Below, piece by piece: positions 49,834 through 59,681 of a stretch of 64,000 bases of DNA. This DNA is from Bin87 sp965203985 (GTDB taxonomy: Bacteria > Chloroflexota > Dehalococcoidia > Lucifugimonadales > UBA3495): positions 1 through 64,000 of the forward strand of contig CBDBDS010000001.1 of the NCBI GenBank assembly GCA_965203985.1, written 5' to 3'. Each line of letters opens with the position of its first letter. Position 1 is the first letter of the stretch. The notes under the pieces are model-generated. The model saw only the letters and a list, made by a program, of their open reading frames with translations, was not told the DNA's origin and searched no databases. The position numbers and the translations under genes are program-made.

Positions 49834-51159
49834 ATGCCCCTGCCTACTCCATTGAAAGGAATACGCGTGGTCGATTTCACCTGGGTGCGCGCCGGCCCCT
49901 GGGCAGCCCGTTGGCTGGGCACCCTGGGCGCCGAAGTCGTCAAGGTGGAATGGCCCTTGAACCTGGACACCCTGCGCCAGAACCGATTCACCGTGCCGCC
50001 CGGCGTTGAGCCCGGGCCTAATTCCACGGGGCAGTTCGCTGACACCAACGCCAACAAGCGCGGCATCAGCGTCAACACTCGCACCGAAGAGGGCCTTGAA
50101 CTGGTCAAGCGGCTGATCTCGGTCTCCGATGTGGTCATTGAGAACTTCAGCAGCCGCATCATGCAGCGCTGGGGCCTCGGCTACGAACAGCTCAAGAAGA
50201 TCCGGCCTGATATCGTATACGTGTCCATGGCCGGCTTTGGACACACCGGTCGCTACCACTGGTACGGCACCATGGGCCCGGCCGCCCAGGCGCTGAGCGG
50301 GCTGACCCATCTGTCGGGCCTGCCTGGAGCCCCGCCGGCTGGATGGGGCTGGTCGTACCTGGACGACACTGGCGGGATGTACGGCGCGATCAGCGCGCTG
50401 ACCGCACTGCGCCACCGCTCCGCCACCGGCAAGGGCCAGCACGTTGACCTCTCGCAGATGATCACCGGCATCACCCTCACCGGTCCGGCTTTCCTCGACA
50501 AGACCGTCAACGGCCGCCAGGCTCGCCGCGAGGGGTTCCCGCCCGGCAATCGCACCGTGTGGCCCGGCGCCGAGGTGGTCAACAACTACCGCGGCCCCAT
50601 CGCCGCGCCGCACAACGCCTATCGCACCTCTCCCGGCGGGTACAACGACTGGGCCACCATCGCCTGCCTGTCCGATGACGAATGGCACAAACTGGTCAAG
50701 CTTATGGGCGGCCCCGACTGGGCCGACAGCCGCTTCGACACCATCGACGGCCGGCTGGAACACCAGGAAGAGATGGACGACCACATCGAAAAGTGGACCA
50801 GCACGATGGGCAAGTACGAGCTCACCGAGAAGTGCCAGGCCGCCGGCGTCCGCGCCATGGCCGTGCAGAGCAGCCAGGACCGGGTGGACAACGACCCTCA
50901 GCTGCGCCACCGGGACATGTACGTGCCCATGGACCACCCGATGCTCGGCCCCTGGAAGTTCCAGAACGCTCCGTTCAAGATGTCCAAGTCGCCGGCCCGC
51001 ATCGCTAATCCGCCGCCAATGATCGGGCAGCACAACCGCGAGGTGCTGGAAGACCTGCTGGGAGTCACTCACGAGGATCTGCTGGACGGCTACGAAAACG
51101 GCGTCTTCTGGCCCACCACCATGGACCGCTATCCCTACATCGAGGAGGCCCTGCGATGA
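49834..51159 (+). CDS. CaiB/BaiF family (class III) CoA transferase, first of a pair
   Basis: A 441-residue protein. The N-terminal half carries IRVVDFTWVRAGPWAARWLG (usual 'GvrVlDlt....GP'), KVEWPLNLDTLRQ and RGISVNTRTEEGLELVKRLI. SDVVIENFSSRIMQRWGLGY contains the family 'nFrpG.m...GLgY' pattern. GYNDWATIACLSDDEWHKLV forms the small domain. The conserved catalytic Asp position falls in the DDTGGMYGAISALTALRHRS region. These enzymes move CoA between carboxylic acids. GGGAGG lies before the ATG. The stop overlaps the next paralogue (ATGA), suggesting a heteromeric enzyme. Confidence 0.93.
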   Translation: MPLPTPLKGIRVVDFTWVRAGPWAARWLGTLGAEVVKVEWPLNLDTLRQNRFTVPPGVEPGPNSTGQFADTNANKRGISVNTRTEEGLELVKRLISVSDVVIENFSSRIMQRWGLGYEQLKKIRPDIVYVSMAGFGHTGRYHWYGTMGPAAQALSGLTHLSGLPGAPPAGWGWSYLDDTGGMYGAISALTALRHRSATGKGQHVDLSQMITGITLTGPAFLDKTVNGRQARREGFPPGNRTVWPGAEVVNNYRGPIAAPHNAYRTSPGGYNDWATIACLSDDEWHKLVKLMGGPDWADSRFDTIDGRLEHQEEMDDHIEKWTSTMGKYELTEKCQAAGVRAMAVQSSQDRVDNDPQLRHRDMYVPMDHPMLGPWKFQNAPFKMSKSPARIANPPPMIGQHNREVLEDLLGVTHEDLLDGYENGVFWPTTMDRYPYIEEALR

Positions 51160-52469
51160 CTTCCCCCAACGGCAACCCGCAAGACGGAGTCGACATCGGC
51201 GGAGCCCGCCCGGCCGACCTCAACCTCCCCGGAGCCCTGGACGGCCTGCGGGTCCTCGAGGTCTGTGACGAAAAAGGCCAGTTCTGCGGCAAACTCATGG
51301 CCGACAACGGCGCCGACCTCATCAAGATCGAGCCGCCCGGTGGCGAGGCCTGTCGCAGCTTCGGCCCGTTCCTGGACGACGTTCCCCACCGGGAGCGCAG
51401 CCTGTCCTTCTGGCACTACAACACGTCCAAACGGGGCATCACCCTGAACCTGGAAACGAAGCAGGGGCAGGACATATTCAAGCAACTGGCCGCCGGCGCC
51501 GATATCATTCTGGAAAGCCGCAAGCCCGGCTACCTCGAGTCCCTGGGCCTGGGCTACGACGTGCTGTCCGCAGACAATCCCGGCCTGATCATGTGCTCGC
51601 TGACGCCCTACGGCCAGACCGGCCCCTGGCGGGACTACCTCAGCAGCGATATCACGCAGATGGCTGGCGGCGGCCAGATGGCGTCCTCCGGCTACGACGA
51701 CATCGACGTGCCCAATCCGCCGCCGATTGCGCCCGGCGGCGGCAACTCCTGGCACATCGGCGCCCACTACGCCTACATTGGCCTCATGGCTGCCCTGTAC
51801 TACCGGTTCCTCTCCGGCGAGGGTCAGTACATCGATGCGTCGATCCACGAGGCCTGCGCTCTGACCACCGAAGGGGCCATCGCCATCTACCTGTCCACCG
51901 GCGAGGTGGTGCAACGGCACACCGGTCGCCACGCTGCTCCGGATATGTCCCCGGCCATCCAATTCCCCACCGGCGACGGTGGCTGGCTCAACACCACCCG
52001 CTCCGGCACCAATCTGACGCCGGCGCGTTTGAGGTTGCTGGCCGAGTGGTTCGACCAGTCGGGAATGGCCGAGGATCTCAACGACGAGCGTTACCAGGAC
52101 CCCGAGGTGATCGCGGCCGAAAACGACCACATCGTCCAGGTGATGAAGAACTTCTTCATGAACTCGACGTTGATGGACTCCTTCCACGGCGGTCAGCAGA
52201 GGGACTTCCCCTGGGGCGCCATCCGCACCATGGACGAGTTGGTCGGCGACGACCACCTCACGGACCGTGAATTCTTCAAAGAGGTGGAGCACCCCGAGCT
52301 GGGGCGTACCTTCACCTACCCCGGCCCGGCCATGCTCTACAATGGCTCACCCTGGCGCATCAGCCGCCGCGCTCCCCTCATAGGCGAGCACAACGCCGAA
52401 ATCCTCCAGGGCGAACTGGGCCTCACCAACTCCCAGTTGCTCCTGCTTGCAGAGGGCGGAGTGATCTAG
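51156..52469 (+). CDS. CaiB/BaiF family (class III) CoA transferase, second of a pair
   Basis: A 437-residue paralogue of the preceding gene with the same architecture: LDGLRVLEVCDEKGQFCGKL, KIEPPGGEACRSFGPFLDD, RGITLNLETKQGQDIFKQLA, ADIILESRKPGYLESLGLGY and QYIDASIHEACALTTEGAIA, where the Asp of the active site occurs. The start overlaps the previous stop by 4 nt. Pairs of this kind in related genomes often handle carnitine-like, oxalate or aromatic acids; the substrate here is open. The next gene, an antitoxin, starts with GTG sharing one base with this stop. Confidence 0.93.
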   Translation: MTSPNGNPQDGVDIGGARPADLNLPGALDGLRVLEVCDEKGQFCGKLMADNGADLIKIEPPGGEACRSFGPFLDDVPHRERSLSFWHYNTSKRGITLNLETKQGQDIFKQLAAGADIILESRKPGYLESLGLGYDVLSADNPGLIMCSLTPYGQTGPWRDYLSSDITQMAGGGQMASSGYDDIDVPNPPPIAPGGGNSWHIGAHYAYIGLMAALYYRFLSGEGQYIDASIHEACALTTEGAIAIYLSTGEVVQRHTGRHAAPDMSPAIQFPTGDGGWLNTTRSGTNLTPARLRLLAEWFDQSGMAEDLNDERYQDPEVIAAENDHIVQVMKNFFMNSTLMDSFHGGQQRDFPWGAIRTMDELVGDDHLTDREFFKEVEHPELGRTFTYPGPAMLYNGSPWRISRRAPLIGEHNAEILQGELGLTNSQLLLLAEGGVI

Positions 52470-53047
52470 TGGACGACCCGCGCCACGCGCCGTTGTACTC
52501 GATACCGGAGTGCGCCCGGTATCTGGGGCTGCCGGTGTCCACGGTGCGGCGTTGGCTCGGCAAACCCGGGTCTGACCGGAAGGCGGACGGCAAACCACTG
52601 ATCATCCCCGCCGGCTCAGACCCGACGGCCTTGTCTTTCACCAATCTGGTGGAGATCTTTATGCTGTCTTCTTTGAACCGGAACCTCAAGGCAGAATCGC
52701 AAAGCCTGGCCCGGAACGCCGCCGCGAAACACAACGATGGGCAGTCACTAGTGAGACGCCGGTTGTCTGGGGCGAATTTTCGCTTCAAACGTGTTGAATA
52801 CGATGCTGAAGGGATGCCCATGCGACTCTATCCCTTCACTCGCGGTGACGGCCGTGAGGATCCGAAGTTGGTGGTAATTGACCCGGCGGTATCGTTCGGC
52901 AGGCCCGTGATTGCAGGCTCCGGGGTTCGTACTTCGGTAGTGGCGCGTCGTATCAAGGGAGGCGAACAGTTCGCGGATGTTGCAGATGATTACCTGTTGG
53001 ATCAATCCCAGATAGAAGAGGCGGTACGTTACGAGCTGGCCGTCTGA
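52469..53047 (+). CDS. HTH - DUF433 antitoxin (VapB45-like)
   Basis: A 192-residue protein starting with GTG overlapping the CoA transferase stop by one base. The N-terminal approx. 50 residues are a MerR-like helix-turn-helix (LYSIPECARYLGLPVSTVRR), the middle is charged, and the C-terminal part is DUF433 (LVVIDPAVSFGRPVIAGSGV, RTSVVARRIKGGEQFADVAD). This layout matches VapB45-type antitoxins, which bind their own operator and neutralise a PIN-like toxin. The toxin frame follows directly. Overlap with the CoA transferases means that the module shares their transcript. Confidence 0.83.
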   Translation: MDDPRHAPLYSIPECARYLGLPVSTVRRWLGKPGSDRKADGKPLIIPAGSDPTALSFTNLVEIFMLSSLNRNLKAESQSLARNAAAKHNDGQSLVRRRLSGANFRFKRVEYDAEGMPMRLYPFTRGDGREDPKLVVIDPAVSFGRPVIAGSGVRTSVVARRIKGGEQFADVADDYLLDQSQIEEAVRYELAV

Positions 53048-53048
53048 C

Positions 53049-53441
53049 ATCATCTTTTTTGCAGATGAAAACCTGGGTAGACGAGTGTTCCCTGACCAGT
53101 TGATAGCTGCGGGCGTCAATCTGGAGATATTTCTAGACCATTTCCCATCCGGCACGCCGGATGTAGATTGGATACCGCCCGTGGGTCAGAACGGATGGAT
53201 CGCACTGACCAACGATGTGCGACTGCGCTACAATCCAAACGAAAGAGACACCATTGCTGGGTCGAACGGCGCGGTAATCATTCTGGCCAGTGATTACACG
53301 CACCAACAACTCGCCGAGAATTTCCTTGCCGCTCGTGAATTGATTGTCAACTTTGTGCGCTCGAACAGGCCGCCATTCATCGCCCGGCTCTACCGCGACC
53401 GCATCGAGATGTGGTTAAGCCAGGACGATTTGATGCCCTGA
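53049..53441 (+). CDS. VapC45-like PIN toxin lacking a canonical start codon
   Basis: The open frame reads IIFFADENLGRRVFPDQL and then TPDVDWIPPVGQNGWIALTN, IAGSNGAVIILASDYTHQQL and PPFIARLYRDRIEMW. This is the pattern of VapC45-type PIN-like toxins, where ADEN holds the first catalytic Asp. No ATG, GTG or TTG occurs before ADEN: the frame opens after an in-frame TAG upstream, and the antitoxin TGA (53045-53047) is followed by C-ATC-ATC. The first ordinary start (GTG 53085) would remove the catalytic Asp. Either ATC is used, or the toxin has lost its start and is inactive. Start and activity are therefore uncertain. Confidence 0.65.
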   Translation: MIFFADENLGRRVFPDQLIAAGVNLEIFLDHFPSGTPDVDWIPPVGQNGWIALTNDVRLRYNPNERDTIAGSNGAVIILASDYTHQQLAENFLAARELIVNFVRSNRPPFIARLYRDRIEMWLSQDDLMP

Positions 53442-53470
53442 CTCAACCTGAGCCGCGAGTGGTCAGATAT

Positions 53471-54580
53471 CTAACCCACAAACAAGTCCTCCGGCAGGAA
53501 CGCCGACACCACGAAGTTGGGTACGTCCACCACGTTGCTCACCTTCAGGTCCACCGCCACGCTGCATATCACGTAGGCCTGATCGCGGGTGAACCCTCGT
53601 TCCTGCAGCAGGTCGACCATGTTCAGGATGGCGTTGCGGCAGGCCAGCGTGAGGTTCTCGCCCTCGTTCACCCCATCGTCCCGCACCGGCATCCCCATGG
53701 TGGCCACGAACCGGCGTGGCGCCGCCCACTCGGGAGCAATGTAGTAGTCCTCCCGGCTGAACCTGGGCCAGCGGATGTTGTGCCGTTCCGCCTCGCCCTT
53801 GAGCACACGGAACCGCACCGTGCAGGTGGCGCCCATCTCAACGGCGGTAACGCACACCTCGCCATCACCCTGGGCAAAATGCCCGTCACCAGTGGAGAAC
53901 AGCGCGCCGTCTACCGCCACCGGCAGCAGCAGCTTGGATCCGGTGGAAAGCTGCTTCACGTCGAAGTTACCCCCGTTTTCCCGCGGCGGCAGCGTGCGGA
54001 TTCCATGGGTCGCACCGCCGCCGCTGATTGGAACCGCGCCGCCCTCGTCCGGCGGCAGCGCTACGCCGCCACGGGATGCCAGTTCCGCCTCCCGCTGGGT
54101 CCACTCATTCAACTGCGCATGGGATGGCGCGACGCCCGACACTCCCATGAACGACGCACCCGGCACGCGAACACCCGGAATCTGCTCCGACGTGGCGTAT
54201 CCGTCGGCGATGCTCCAATGCACCATGAACGGGTCGGTGAACACATCCCGCAGAAAGCCGAACCCCGGGAAGATCACGCTGAACGCGTAGGGCTGGGGCT
54301 GAATGTCCACGAACTCCACCTCCAGCAGATCCCCCGGCGCCGCTCCGTTCACCGCGACGGGGCCGGTCAGCGGATGGATGACGCCAGCGTCCATGCTGGA
54401 GAAATCCGCTTCGGTCACACCCGGTCGCATTTGCCCGTCAAAAGCATCTCTCGTTTCCAGCACCACCTCCTCGCCCTGGTCAACCTCGACGACGGGCGGG
54501 ATATCCGGATGCCAGCGGTTGTGCCCCGTGTTAGACTCATCGCGCAGGGGCTTGCTACGGTCGATGGTGATGCTCTGCAT
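53471..54580 (-). CDS. Acetamidase/formamidase family protein
   Basis: A 369-residue protein starting at MQSITIDRSKPLRDESNTGH, with AGGAGGG 8 nt upstream. Family signatures include the early NRWHPDIPPVVEVDQGEEVV, LTGPVAVNGAAPGDLLEVEF, the metal-binding FSTGDGHFAQGDGEVCVTAV, and the late YVICSVAVDLKVSNVVDVPN. These enzymes hydrolyse formamide or short-chain amides to ammonia and the acid. The nearby CoA transferases suggest a role in small-acid metabolism. It diverges from the SnoaL-like gene. Confidence 0.94.
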   Translation of the reverse strand: MQSITIDRSKPLRDESNTGHNRWHPDIPPVVEVDQGEEVVLETRDAFDGQMRPGVTEADFSSMDAGVIHPLTGPVAVNGAAPGDLLEVEFVDIQPQPYAFSVIFPGFGFLRDVFTDPFMVHWSIADGYATSEQIPGVRVPGASFMGVSGVAPSHAQLNEWTQREAELASRGGVALPPDEGGAVPISGGGATHGIRTLPPRENGGNFDVKQLSTGSKLLLPVAVDGALFSTGDGHFAQGDGEVCVTAVEMGATCTVRFRVLKGEAERHNIRWPRFSREDYYIAPEWAAPRRFVATMGMPVRDDGVNEGENLTLACRNAILNMVDLLQERGFTRDQAYVICSVAVDLKVSNVVDVPNFVVSAFLPEDLFVG

Positions 54581-54680
54581 GGATATTCCCTCCTGAGCAG
54601 CCCGCGTCCCGGGGCCGCTTGCCGGGATGCTATCGGCGCCCCTTTGGGGTGTCAAGAAACTGACGAGAGGAGACGCCGCC

Positions 54681-55097
54681 ATGTCCTCGACCAATGAGAA
54701 TCCAGACATCATCGCCGCCAACCTGGCCGCCGTGGAGGCCCATTTCCACTCCGAGGCCACCAACGAAGTCGAGGCTGCCCTGGACCTCTACACCGATGAC
54801 GTGGTGTGGGAGGCTCCGGCCCGGGGCCTGCGCTTCGAGGGCAAACGCGCCGTCGCCGACAACTACACCACGATGTTCGCCAAGATGGAGGATGTCGAGT
54901 TCGAGACCCTGCAGCGCTTCGCCACCGAGGACCGGGTGGTGGACGACAGCGTGGTGCGCTTCCGCCTGACGGGGGCCGGGTACTTGCCCCTGTCGCCGGG
55001 CACCCAGGTGGAGATGCGCCTCGTCCACATCTTCGAAATGCGCGACGGCCTGATCAGCAAGGAAATCGGCTACGAGATGTGGCGCTCGGCAGGGTGA
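54681..55097 (+). CDS. SnoaL/NTF2-like family protein
   Basis: A 138-residue protein starting at MSSTNENPDIIAANLAAVEA, with GAGGAG upstream. It shows the NTF2-like cone fold order: helix, LDLYTDDVVWEAPARGLRFE, GKRAVADNYTTMFAKMEDV, and later beta strands (VDDSVVRFRLTGAGYLPLSP and QVEMRLVHIFEMRDGLISKE). Members are small ketosteroid-isomerase-like enzymes or ligand binders. The substrate is unknown. The MBL hydrolase gene follows by 31 bp. Confidence 0.85.
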   Translation: MSSTNENPDIIAANLAAVEAHFHSEATNEVEAALDLYTDDVVWEAPARGLRFEGKRAVADNYTTMFAKMEDVEFETLQRFATEDRVVDDSVVRFRLTGAGYLPLSPGTQVEMRLVHIFEMRDGLISKEIGYEMWRSAG

Positions 55098-55128
55098 CCG
55101 GCGTCCCCGTCGGGTTGAGCGCGGTCAG

Positions 55129-55830
55129 ATGAGGCTGACCTACTTCGGCCACTGCGCATTCCGCTGGGAAACGCCCGGCGGCGTCACGGCCGTGGCCGAC
55201 CCGTACCGTAACCAGGCCGATCGCTATTGGTTCACCCGACTGTTCCCGGAAGTCCGGTGCGATCTGGGGCTGATCACCCACGCGCACTTCGACCACGACG
55301 CCGTTGACCGGTTACCGGAGGCCGCGTCGATTCTGCGCATGCCCGGCGAGTTTGCCACCGGCGATCTGCAGATTCGCGGAGTTGGCGATTTCCACTCCGG
55401 CGCGGCGCGCCTGCGCGACTTTCCCAACGTGATGTTCCGACTGCACGCGGGCGGCGTCAGGTTCCTGCACATTGGCGACAACCGCGCGGAATGGCCGGAC
55501 GATGTTGCCCGGGCGGTGGGAGATATCGACGTCCTGCTCGTCACCGTGGACGACTCCAACCACCTACTCGGCTACGAACAAGTAGACTCCCTGGCCCAGC
55601 GGCTGCAACCTCGGGTTATCGTCCCAATGCACTACGCCATCCCGGGTCTGCACGCATACGAGTGCGAACTGCTTCCGCCGGAGGGGTGGCTGGCGCGCCA
55701 GCGCACAGTGCGCCGCCTGGAGACGGACCAGGTTGAATTCGGCGCCGACACACTTCCCGTTCAGACGGAAGTGTGGATGTTTCAGCCTGCGTCGGCGTCG
55801 TTGAACGCCACTGAAGTCAGGTCGATATAG
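55129..55830 (+). CDS. MBL fold metal-dependent hydrolase
   Basis: A 233-residue protein of the UPF0173-like metallo-beta-lactamase group: MRLTYFGHCAFRWETPGGVT at the start, the metal motif GLITHAHFDHDAVDRLPEAA (HxHxDH), GVGDFHSGAARLRDFPNVMF, RFLHIGDNRAEWPDDVARAV and a final PMHYAIPGLHAYECELLPP. The short size fits a general hydrolase or lactonase-like enzyme. It is co-directional with the SnoaL-like gene. Confidence 0.88.
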   Translation: MRLTYFGHCAFRWETPGGVTAVADPYRNQADRYWFTRLFPEVRCDLGLITHAHFDHDAVDRLPEAASILRMPGEFATGDLQIRGVGDFHSGAARLRDFPNVMFRLHAGGVRFLHIGDNRAEWPDDVARAVGDIDVLLVTVDDSNHLLGYEQVDSLAQRLQPRVIVPMHYAIPGLHAYECELLPPEGWLARQRTVRRLETDQVEFGADTLPVQTEVWMFQPASASLNATEVRSI

Positions 55831-55853
55831 CGGTCGCGTCGCAAACTGGAATC

Positions 55854-55876
55854 GGGGCGAACGGATGCGCCGCCCC
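55854..55876. repeat. GC-rich inverted repeat related to the 22-bp palindromes
   Basis: GGGGCG and CGCCCC arms with an 11-bp spacer in the gap between two convergent genes. The outer arms match those at 7193 and 8979, but the centre differs. It may be the same repeat family, or a simple hairpin. Confidence 0.45.
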
Positions 55877-55903
55877 TACGTAGGTAGCGATATGCTCACA
55901 CGG

Positions 55904-56416
55904 TCAGGCTTCGGGAATCTCGTGCGACCAGGTAAATCCCTGGTCCGGTTCGTCGATAAGACGCCACTGCGGCAGCATGAACCCGTCTTCAACCGGCTGG
56001 AACACGGCCTCCACGCGTTTGCCGATGCCCACGTTCTCCTCTTTCTCCATGTTGAAGTCGCCGTCCACCAGGTTGCCGGTGATCCGCAGGCCGTCGAACT
56101 CGGTGGGCTGACCGCGCTGCTCGTCCAACTCCACCAGCACGATGGCGAAGGGGCTGAGGTCCCGGAAACTGGGTATCACGGTGTGCGCGACAACCTGGTA
56201 TGAGTAGATAGTTCCCTTGCCGGAAACCTGCTGCCACTCCCAGTTCAGCGATGTGCACCAGGGGCACCCGGGCCCCGGCTCGCCGCGCAGCAGCCCGCAG
56301 TCGGCGCACTTCTTGACCACCAGGCGACCCTCGGCCGCGGCCTCAAAATAACCTTTGTACTCGGAGTCGTTCTCCGGGATGCTCAGCGTGATGCCCCGGT
56401 AGGTGTAATTCGGCAT
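55904..56416 (-). CDS. Zn-ribbon/OB-fold (DUF35) protein, thiolase partner
   Basis: A 170-residue protein starting at MPNYTYRGITLSIPENDSEY, with GGGAGAGGG upstream. Four cysteines (VVKKCADCGLLRGE, then PGCPWCTSLNWEW) form the rubredoxin-like zinc ribbon. The OB-fold follows (GKGTIYSYQVVAHTVIPSFR, then GLRITGNLVDGDF and VGIGKRVEAVFQPVEDG). DUF35 proteins pair with thiolase-like or HMG-CoA-synthase enzymes and may channel acyl-CoA. The thiolase gene lies directly upstream (56 bp) on the same strand, so the two form a pair. Confidence 0.93.
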   Translation of the reverse strand: MPNYTYRGITLSIPENDSEYKGYFEAAAEGRLVVKKCADCGLLRGEPGPGCPWCTSLNWEWQQVSGKGTIYSYQVVAHTVIPSFRDLSPFAIVLVELDEQRGQPTEFDGLRITGNLVDGDFNMEKEENVGIGKRVEAVFQPVEDGFMLPQWRLIDEPDQGFTWSHEIPEA

Positions 56417-56441
56417 TGTCCCTCTCCCTGTTCGGCCGGCC

Positions 56442-56467
56442 GTCATTCCGGCGAAAGCCGGAATCCA
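56442..56467. repeat. REP-like palindromic repeat
   Basis: A perfect hairpin, ATTCCGGC, a GAAA loop and GCCGGAAT, embedded in the widely seen intergenic motif GTCATTCCGG...GAATCCAG. It lies between the thiolase and DUF35 genes and may stabilise the mRNA or bind protein. Confidence 0.75.
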
Positions 56468-56471
56468 GCGT

Positions 56472-57701
56472 CTAGCTGAGCACGTTGCCCATGATGAGGG
56501 AACTGCCTACTGCCGGCGTTCCCCAACCCATATTCATGCTGATCTTGGCGTCTTGCACCTGGCGGCAACCGCCTTCGGCGTAGTCGTAGGTGTGGTCGCC
56601 TTCCAAAGCGCCCGGGCAGTAGTCATCGACCGTGCCCCGTAGCTGTCGCACGTTCTCGATGACCATGTTCATGCCGTGCGTGTACCCCTCGCAGAGGTGC
56701 CCGCCGCTCAGGTTGTTGGGACGCTTTCCGCCCAGGTTGATGATGCCGCTGGTGACGTAGTCCTTGCCCTCGCCTTTCTCGCACCATCCGTAGTCCTCAA
56801 ACTGCAAGAGCACGGTGTAGGTGAAGGCGTCGTAGCAACCGGTCAGGTCCACGTCCTCGTGCTTCACGCCGGCCAGGTCGAAAATCCGCGGGGCGATGTA
56901 ATGGCCCGCCACCCGGGAGATCGGCCCGTGCTGGTAATGAAAGTCGCCGCCGGGCTTGGTGCCGCGACCCTGCACGCCCTTGATGTAGATGGGCTTGTGC
57001 TTCAGGTCCCTAGCCCGCTCCGCCGAAGTCACGATGACGCATGTAGCGTTGTCGGTTTCCAGGCAGCAGTCCAGCAGGTGCGCCACCGGCCGGATGATCC
57101 ACCGGGAGTTAATCACGTCGTCCACGCTCACCCGGTGCTTCATCAGCGCTTTGGGGTTATTGGACGCGTGAATGGAGTGTGCCACCTTGATGGCCGCCAG
57201 GTCCTCGCTCTTGACCCCATACTCGGCCATGTGGCGGGTGAAGGTGTAGGCGAACTGCTGCACCGCACTGATCAGGCCATAGGGCCGCTTCATCAGATCG
57301 AGCCCGCCGATGGGCGCCGACGCTCGCGCTCCGGTGCCGCCGATGCGCACGTTGGAATAGCCGTTCATCGACCGGAAGATGGCAACCACGTCGCACATGC
57401 CCGCTTCGATGGCGCCGATAGCCAATCCCACCAGCGCCTCGGTTGAGGATCCCCCGCCCGAGCAGTCCATGTAGAAGTTCGGGCGGATGCCAAGGTCGTA
57501 CTGTATCGACGTCGACGGCGTGGAATCGCCTCCGTGGTAGCTGAGCATCCCGTCCACCTGGTCGGGCGTCAGGCCGGCGTCGTTCATCGCGTTGCGGATC
57601 GCCTCGGCGCCCAGGGCCCGGGTGGTCCGCCCCGAGGCCCGGCTGTACTCGGTTTCGCCCACCCCGACGATGCAATACTTGTCTCGTGGATTGCCTGCCA
57701 T
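56472..57701 (-). CDS. Thiolase family (lipid-transfer/SCP-x-like) protein
   Basis: A 409-residue protein starting at MAGNPRDKYCIVGVGETEYS, with GGAGGG upstream. It has the thiolase fold order, with the acyl-accepting Cys region in NFYMDCSGGGSSTEALVGLA, later FHYQHGPISRVAGHYIAPRI, and NLGGKRPNNLSGGHLCEGYT with the conserved His and second Cys area. Members of this group act on branched or steroid acyl-CoA together with DUF35 partners, such as the one encoded next. True thiolysis versus aldol-like chemistry cannot be decided from sequence. Confidence 0.9.
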   Translation of the reverse strand: MAGNPRDKYCIVGVGETEYSRASGRTTRALGAEAIRNAMNDAGLTPDQVDGMLSYHGGDSTPSTSIQYDLGIRPNFYMDCSGGGSSTEALVGLAIGAIEAGMCDVVAIFRSMNGYSNVRIGGTGARASAPIGGLDLMKRPYGLISAVQQFAYTFTRHMAEYGVKSEDLAAIKVAHSIHASNNPKALMKHRVSVDDVINSRWIIRPVAHLLDCCLETDNATCVIVTSAERARDLKHKPIYIKGVQGRGTKPGGDFHYQHGPISRVAGHYIAPRIFDLAGVKHEDVDLTGCYDAFTYTVLLQFEDYGWCEKGEGKDYVTSGIINLGGKRPNNLSGGHLCEGYTHGMNMVIENVRQLRGTVDDYCPGALEGDHTYDYAEGGCRQVQDAKISMNMGWGTPAVGSSLIMGNVLS

Positions 57702-57827
57702 ATCGTCCCTCCGTTTGGCAATGAATGAGAACAAAATTCGAGCATTGGCTCAAGCGTTACATAAATCAGGCTTCAAACTAATCGGCTGGCGCCTCCGCTC
57801 CCTTAACAGATTCTTCGCCGGCGCCGG

Positions 57828-58523
57828 TTACGGCGGTGGGTCTGCCTTGATGTCGGTGGGCAGCTCCGGCTCCCCAGGGTCTGGTGGCGGAACCATGATC
57901 ACGGCTACACCCTGTTCAGCTGCCATATAGTGGTATGCGGGGGCTATGGAATAACCGGCAACCACCGCCCGGGCCGGATGCCCGGTTAGCCTTTCCAACA
58001 GCCGGGCTCGGTCAGCGGCGCGCATAATGTCGCGTTCACCGATACCGGCCGATACCTCCACCGCCAAGTACGCCCGTTCCCGGGTCCTGCGGTCAATGCC
58101 GCGCACCGGCAAGTCCAGCGCCAGCAGTGGAGCGCGATCCCCTTCATCAAGACCGCCAGCTTCAATAGCATCGTCGATCATATCCGCCAGTTCGGCAGAT
58201 GAAATTACTCTGGTACGCCTGAGAATATGCCCGAAATAGGCGGGAGCGTTTCGCTGTACCCGGCGTTCCGCTTCGTCGCCTATCAACCTGGCCAACTGAA
58301 CATCATGGCGGTCTAATCGTATTACCACATCACGCATCTGCACAGTTAACTGGCGCACCTGCTCAGTCAGCGCGTCGAAGCGTTCGGACTGCGCACGCAC
58401 ATCTGTCGGCAATCGACGGAACTCCTCGTCCAAAATCTGGCGGCGTAACCGCTCCCGATATTCCGGGTTGCGTTCCAGCAAGGCCATCAGGTCGTCGAAG
58501 GTAGGAATTTGCTCGGTTGCCAT
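57828..58523 (-). CDS. Coiled-coil protein with a C-terminal nuclease-like domain
   Basis: A 231-residue protein. Residues 15-90 are helical and charged (RERLRRQILDEEFRRLPTDV, then RFDALTEQVRQLTVQMRDVV), suggesting a coiled coil. The second half has a strand with AYLAVEVSAGIGERDIMRAA (E-x-S) after an Asp-rich LLALDLPVRGIDRRTRE, and VVAGYSIAPAYHYMAAEQG. This is the layout seen in DUF3782-like proteins of cyanobacteria and Chloroflexota, which have a putative PD-(D/E)xK fold. The function is unknown. It follows trpS on the same strand. Confidence 0.6.
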   Translation of the reverse strand: MATEQIPTFDDLMALLERNPEYRERLRRQILDEEFRRLPTDVRAQSERFDALTEQVRQLTVQMRDVVIRLDRHDVQLARLIGDEAERRVQRNAPAYFGHILRRTRVISSAELADMIDDAIEAGGLDEGDRAPLLALDLPVRGIDRRTRERAYLAVEVSAGIGERDIMRAADRARLLERLTGHPARAVVAGYSIAPAYHYMAAEQGVAVIMVPPPDPGEPELPTDIKADPPP

Positions 58524-58556
58524 GGGGCGGTCACTGATGCCGTTGCGGTCGGCAGG

Positions 58557-59573
<1,017 letters not shown>

Positions 59574-59643
59574 AACCCTCGGTCTCCTGCGATATCTAAA
59601 ATTTACCAGTCAATGTGAGCAGATCGGGCATTATCATCACCAA

Positions 59644-59681
59644 CGTCAGTCGGCGCTCGTCCCTTCTGCTTCCAACTGACG
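59644..59681 (-). other. Hairpin in the leader of trpS
   Basis: In the 177-bp gap between the TrpRS-like gene and trpS the minus strand can fold CGTCAGTTGG with CCGACTGACG (one G-U pair, 18-nt loop). No T-run follows. It has none of the conserved T-box bulge sequences, so I do not call it a T-box; it could be a weak attenuator or a processing site. Confidence 0.4.
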
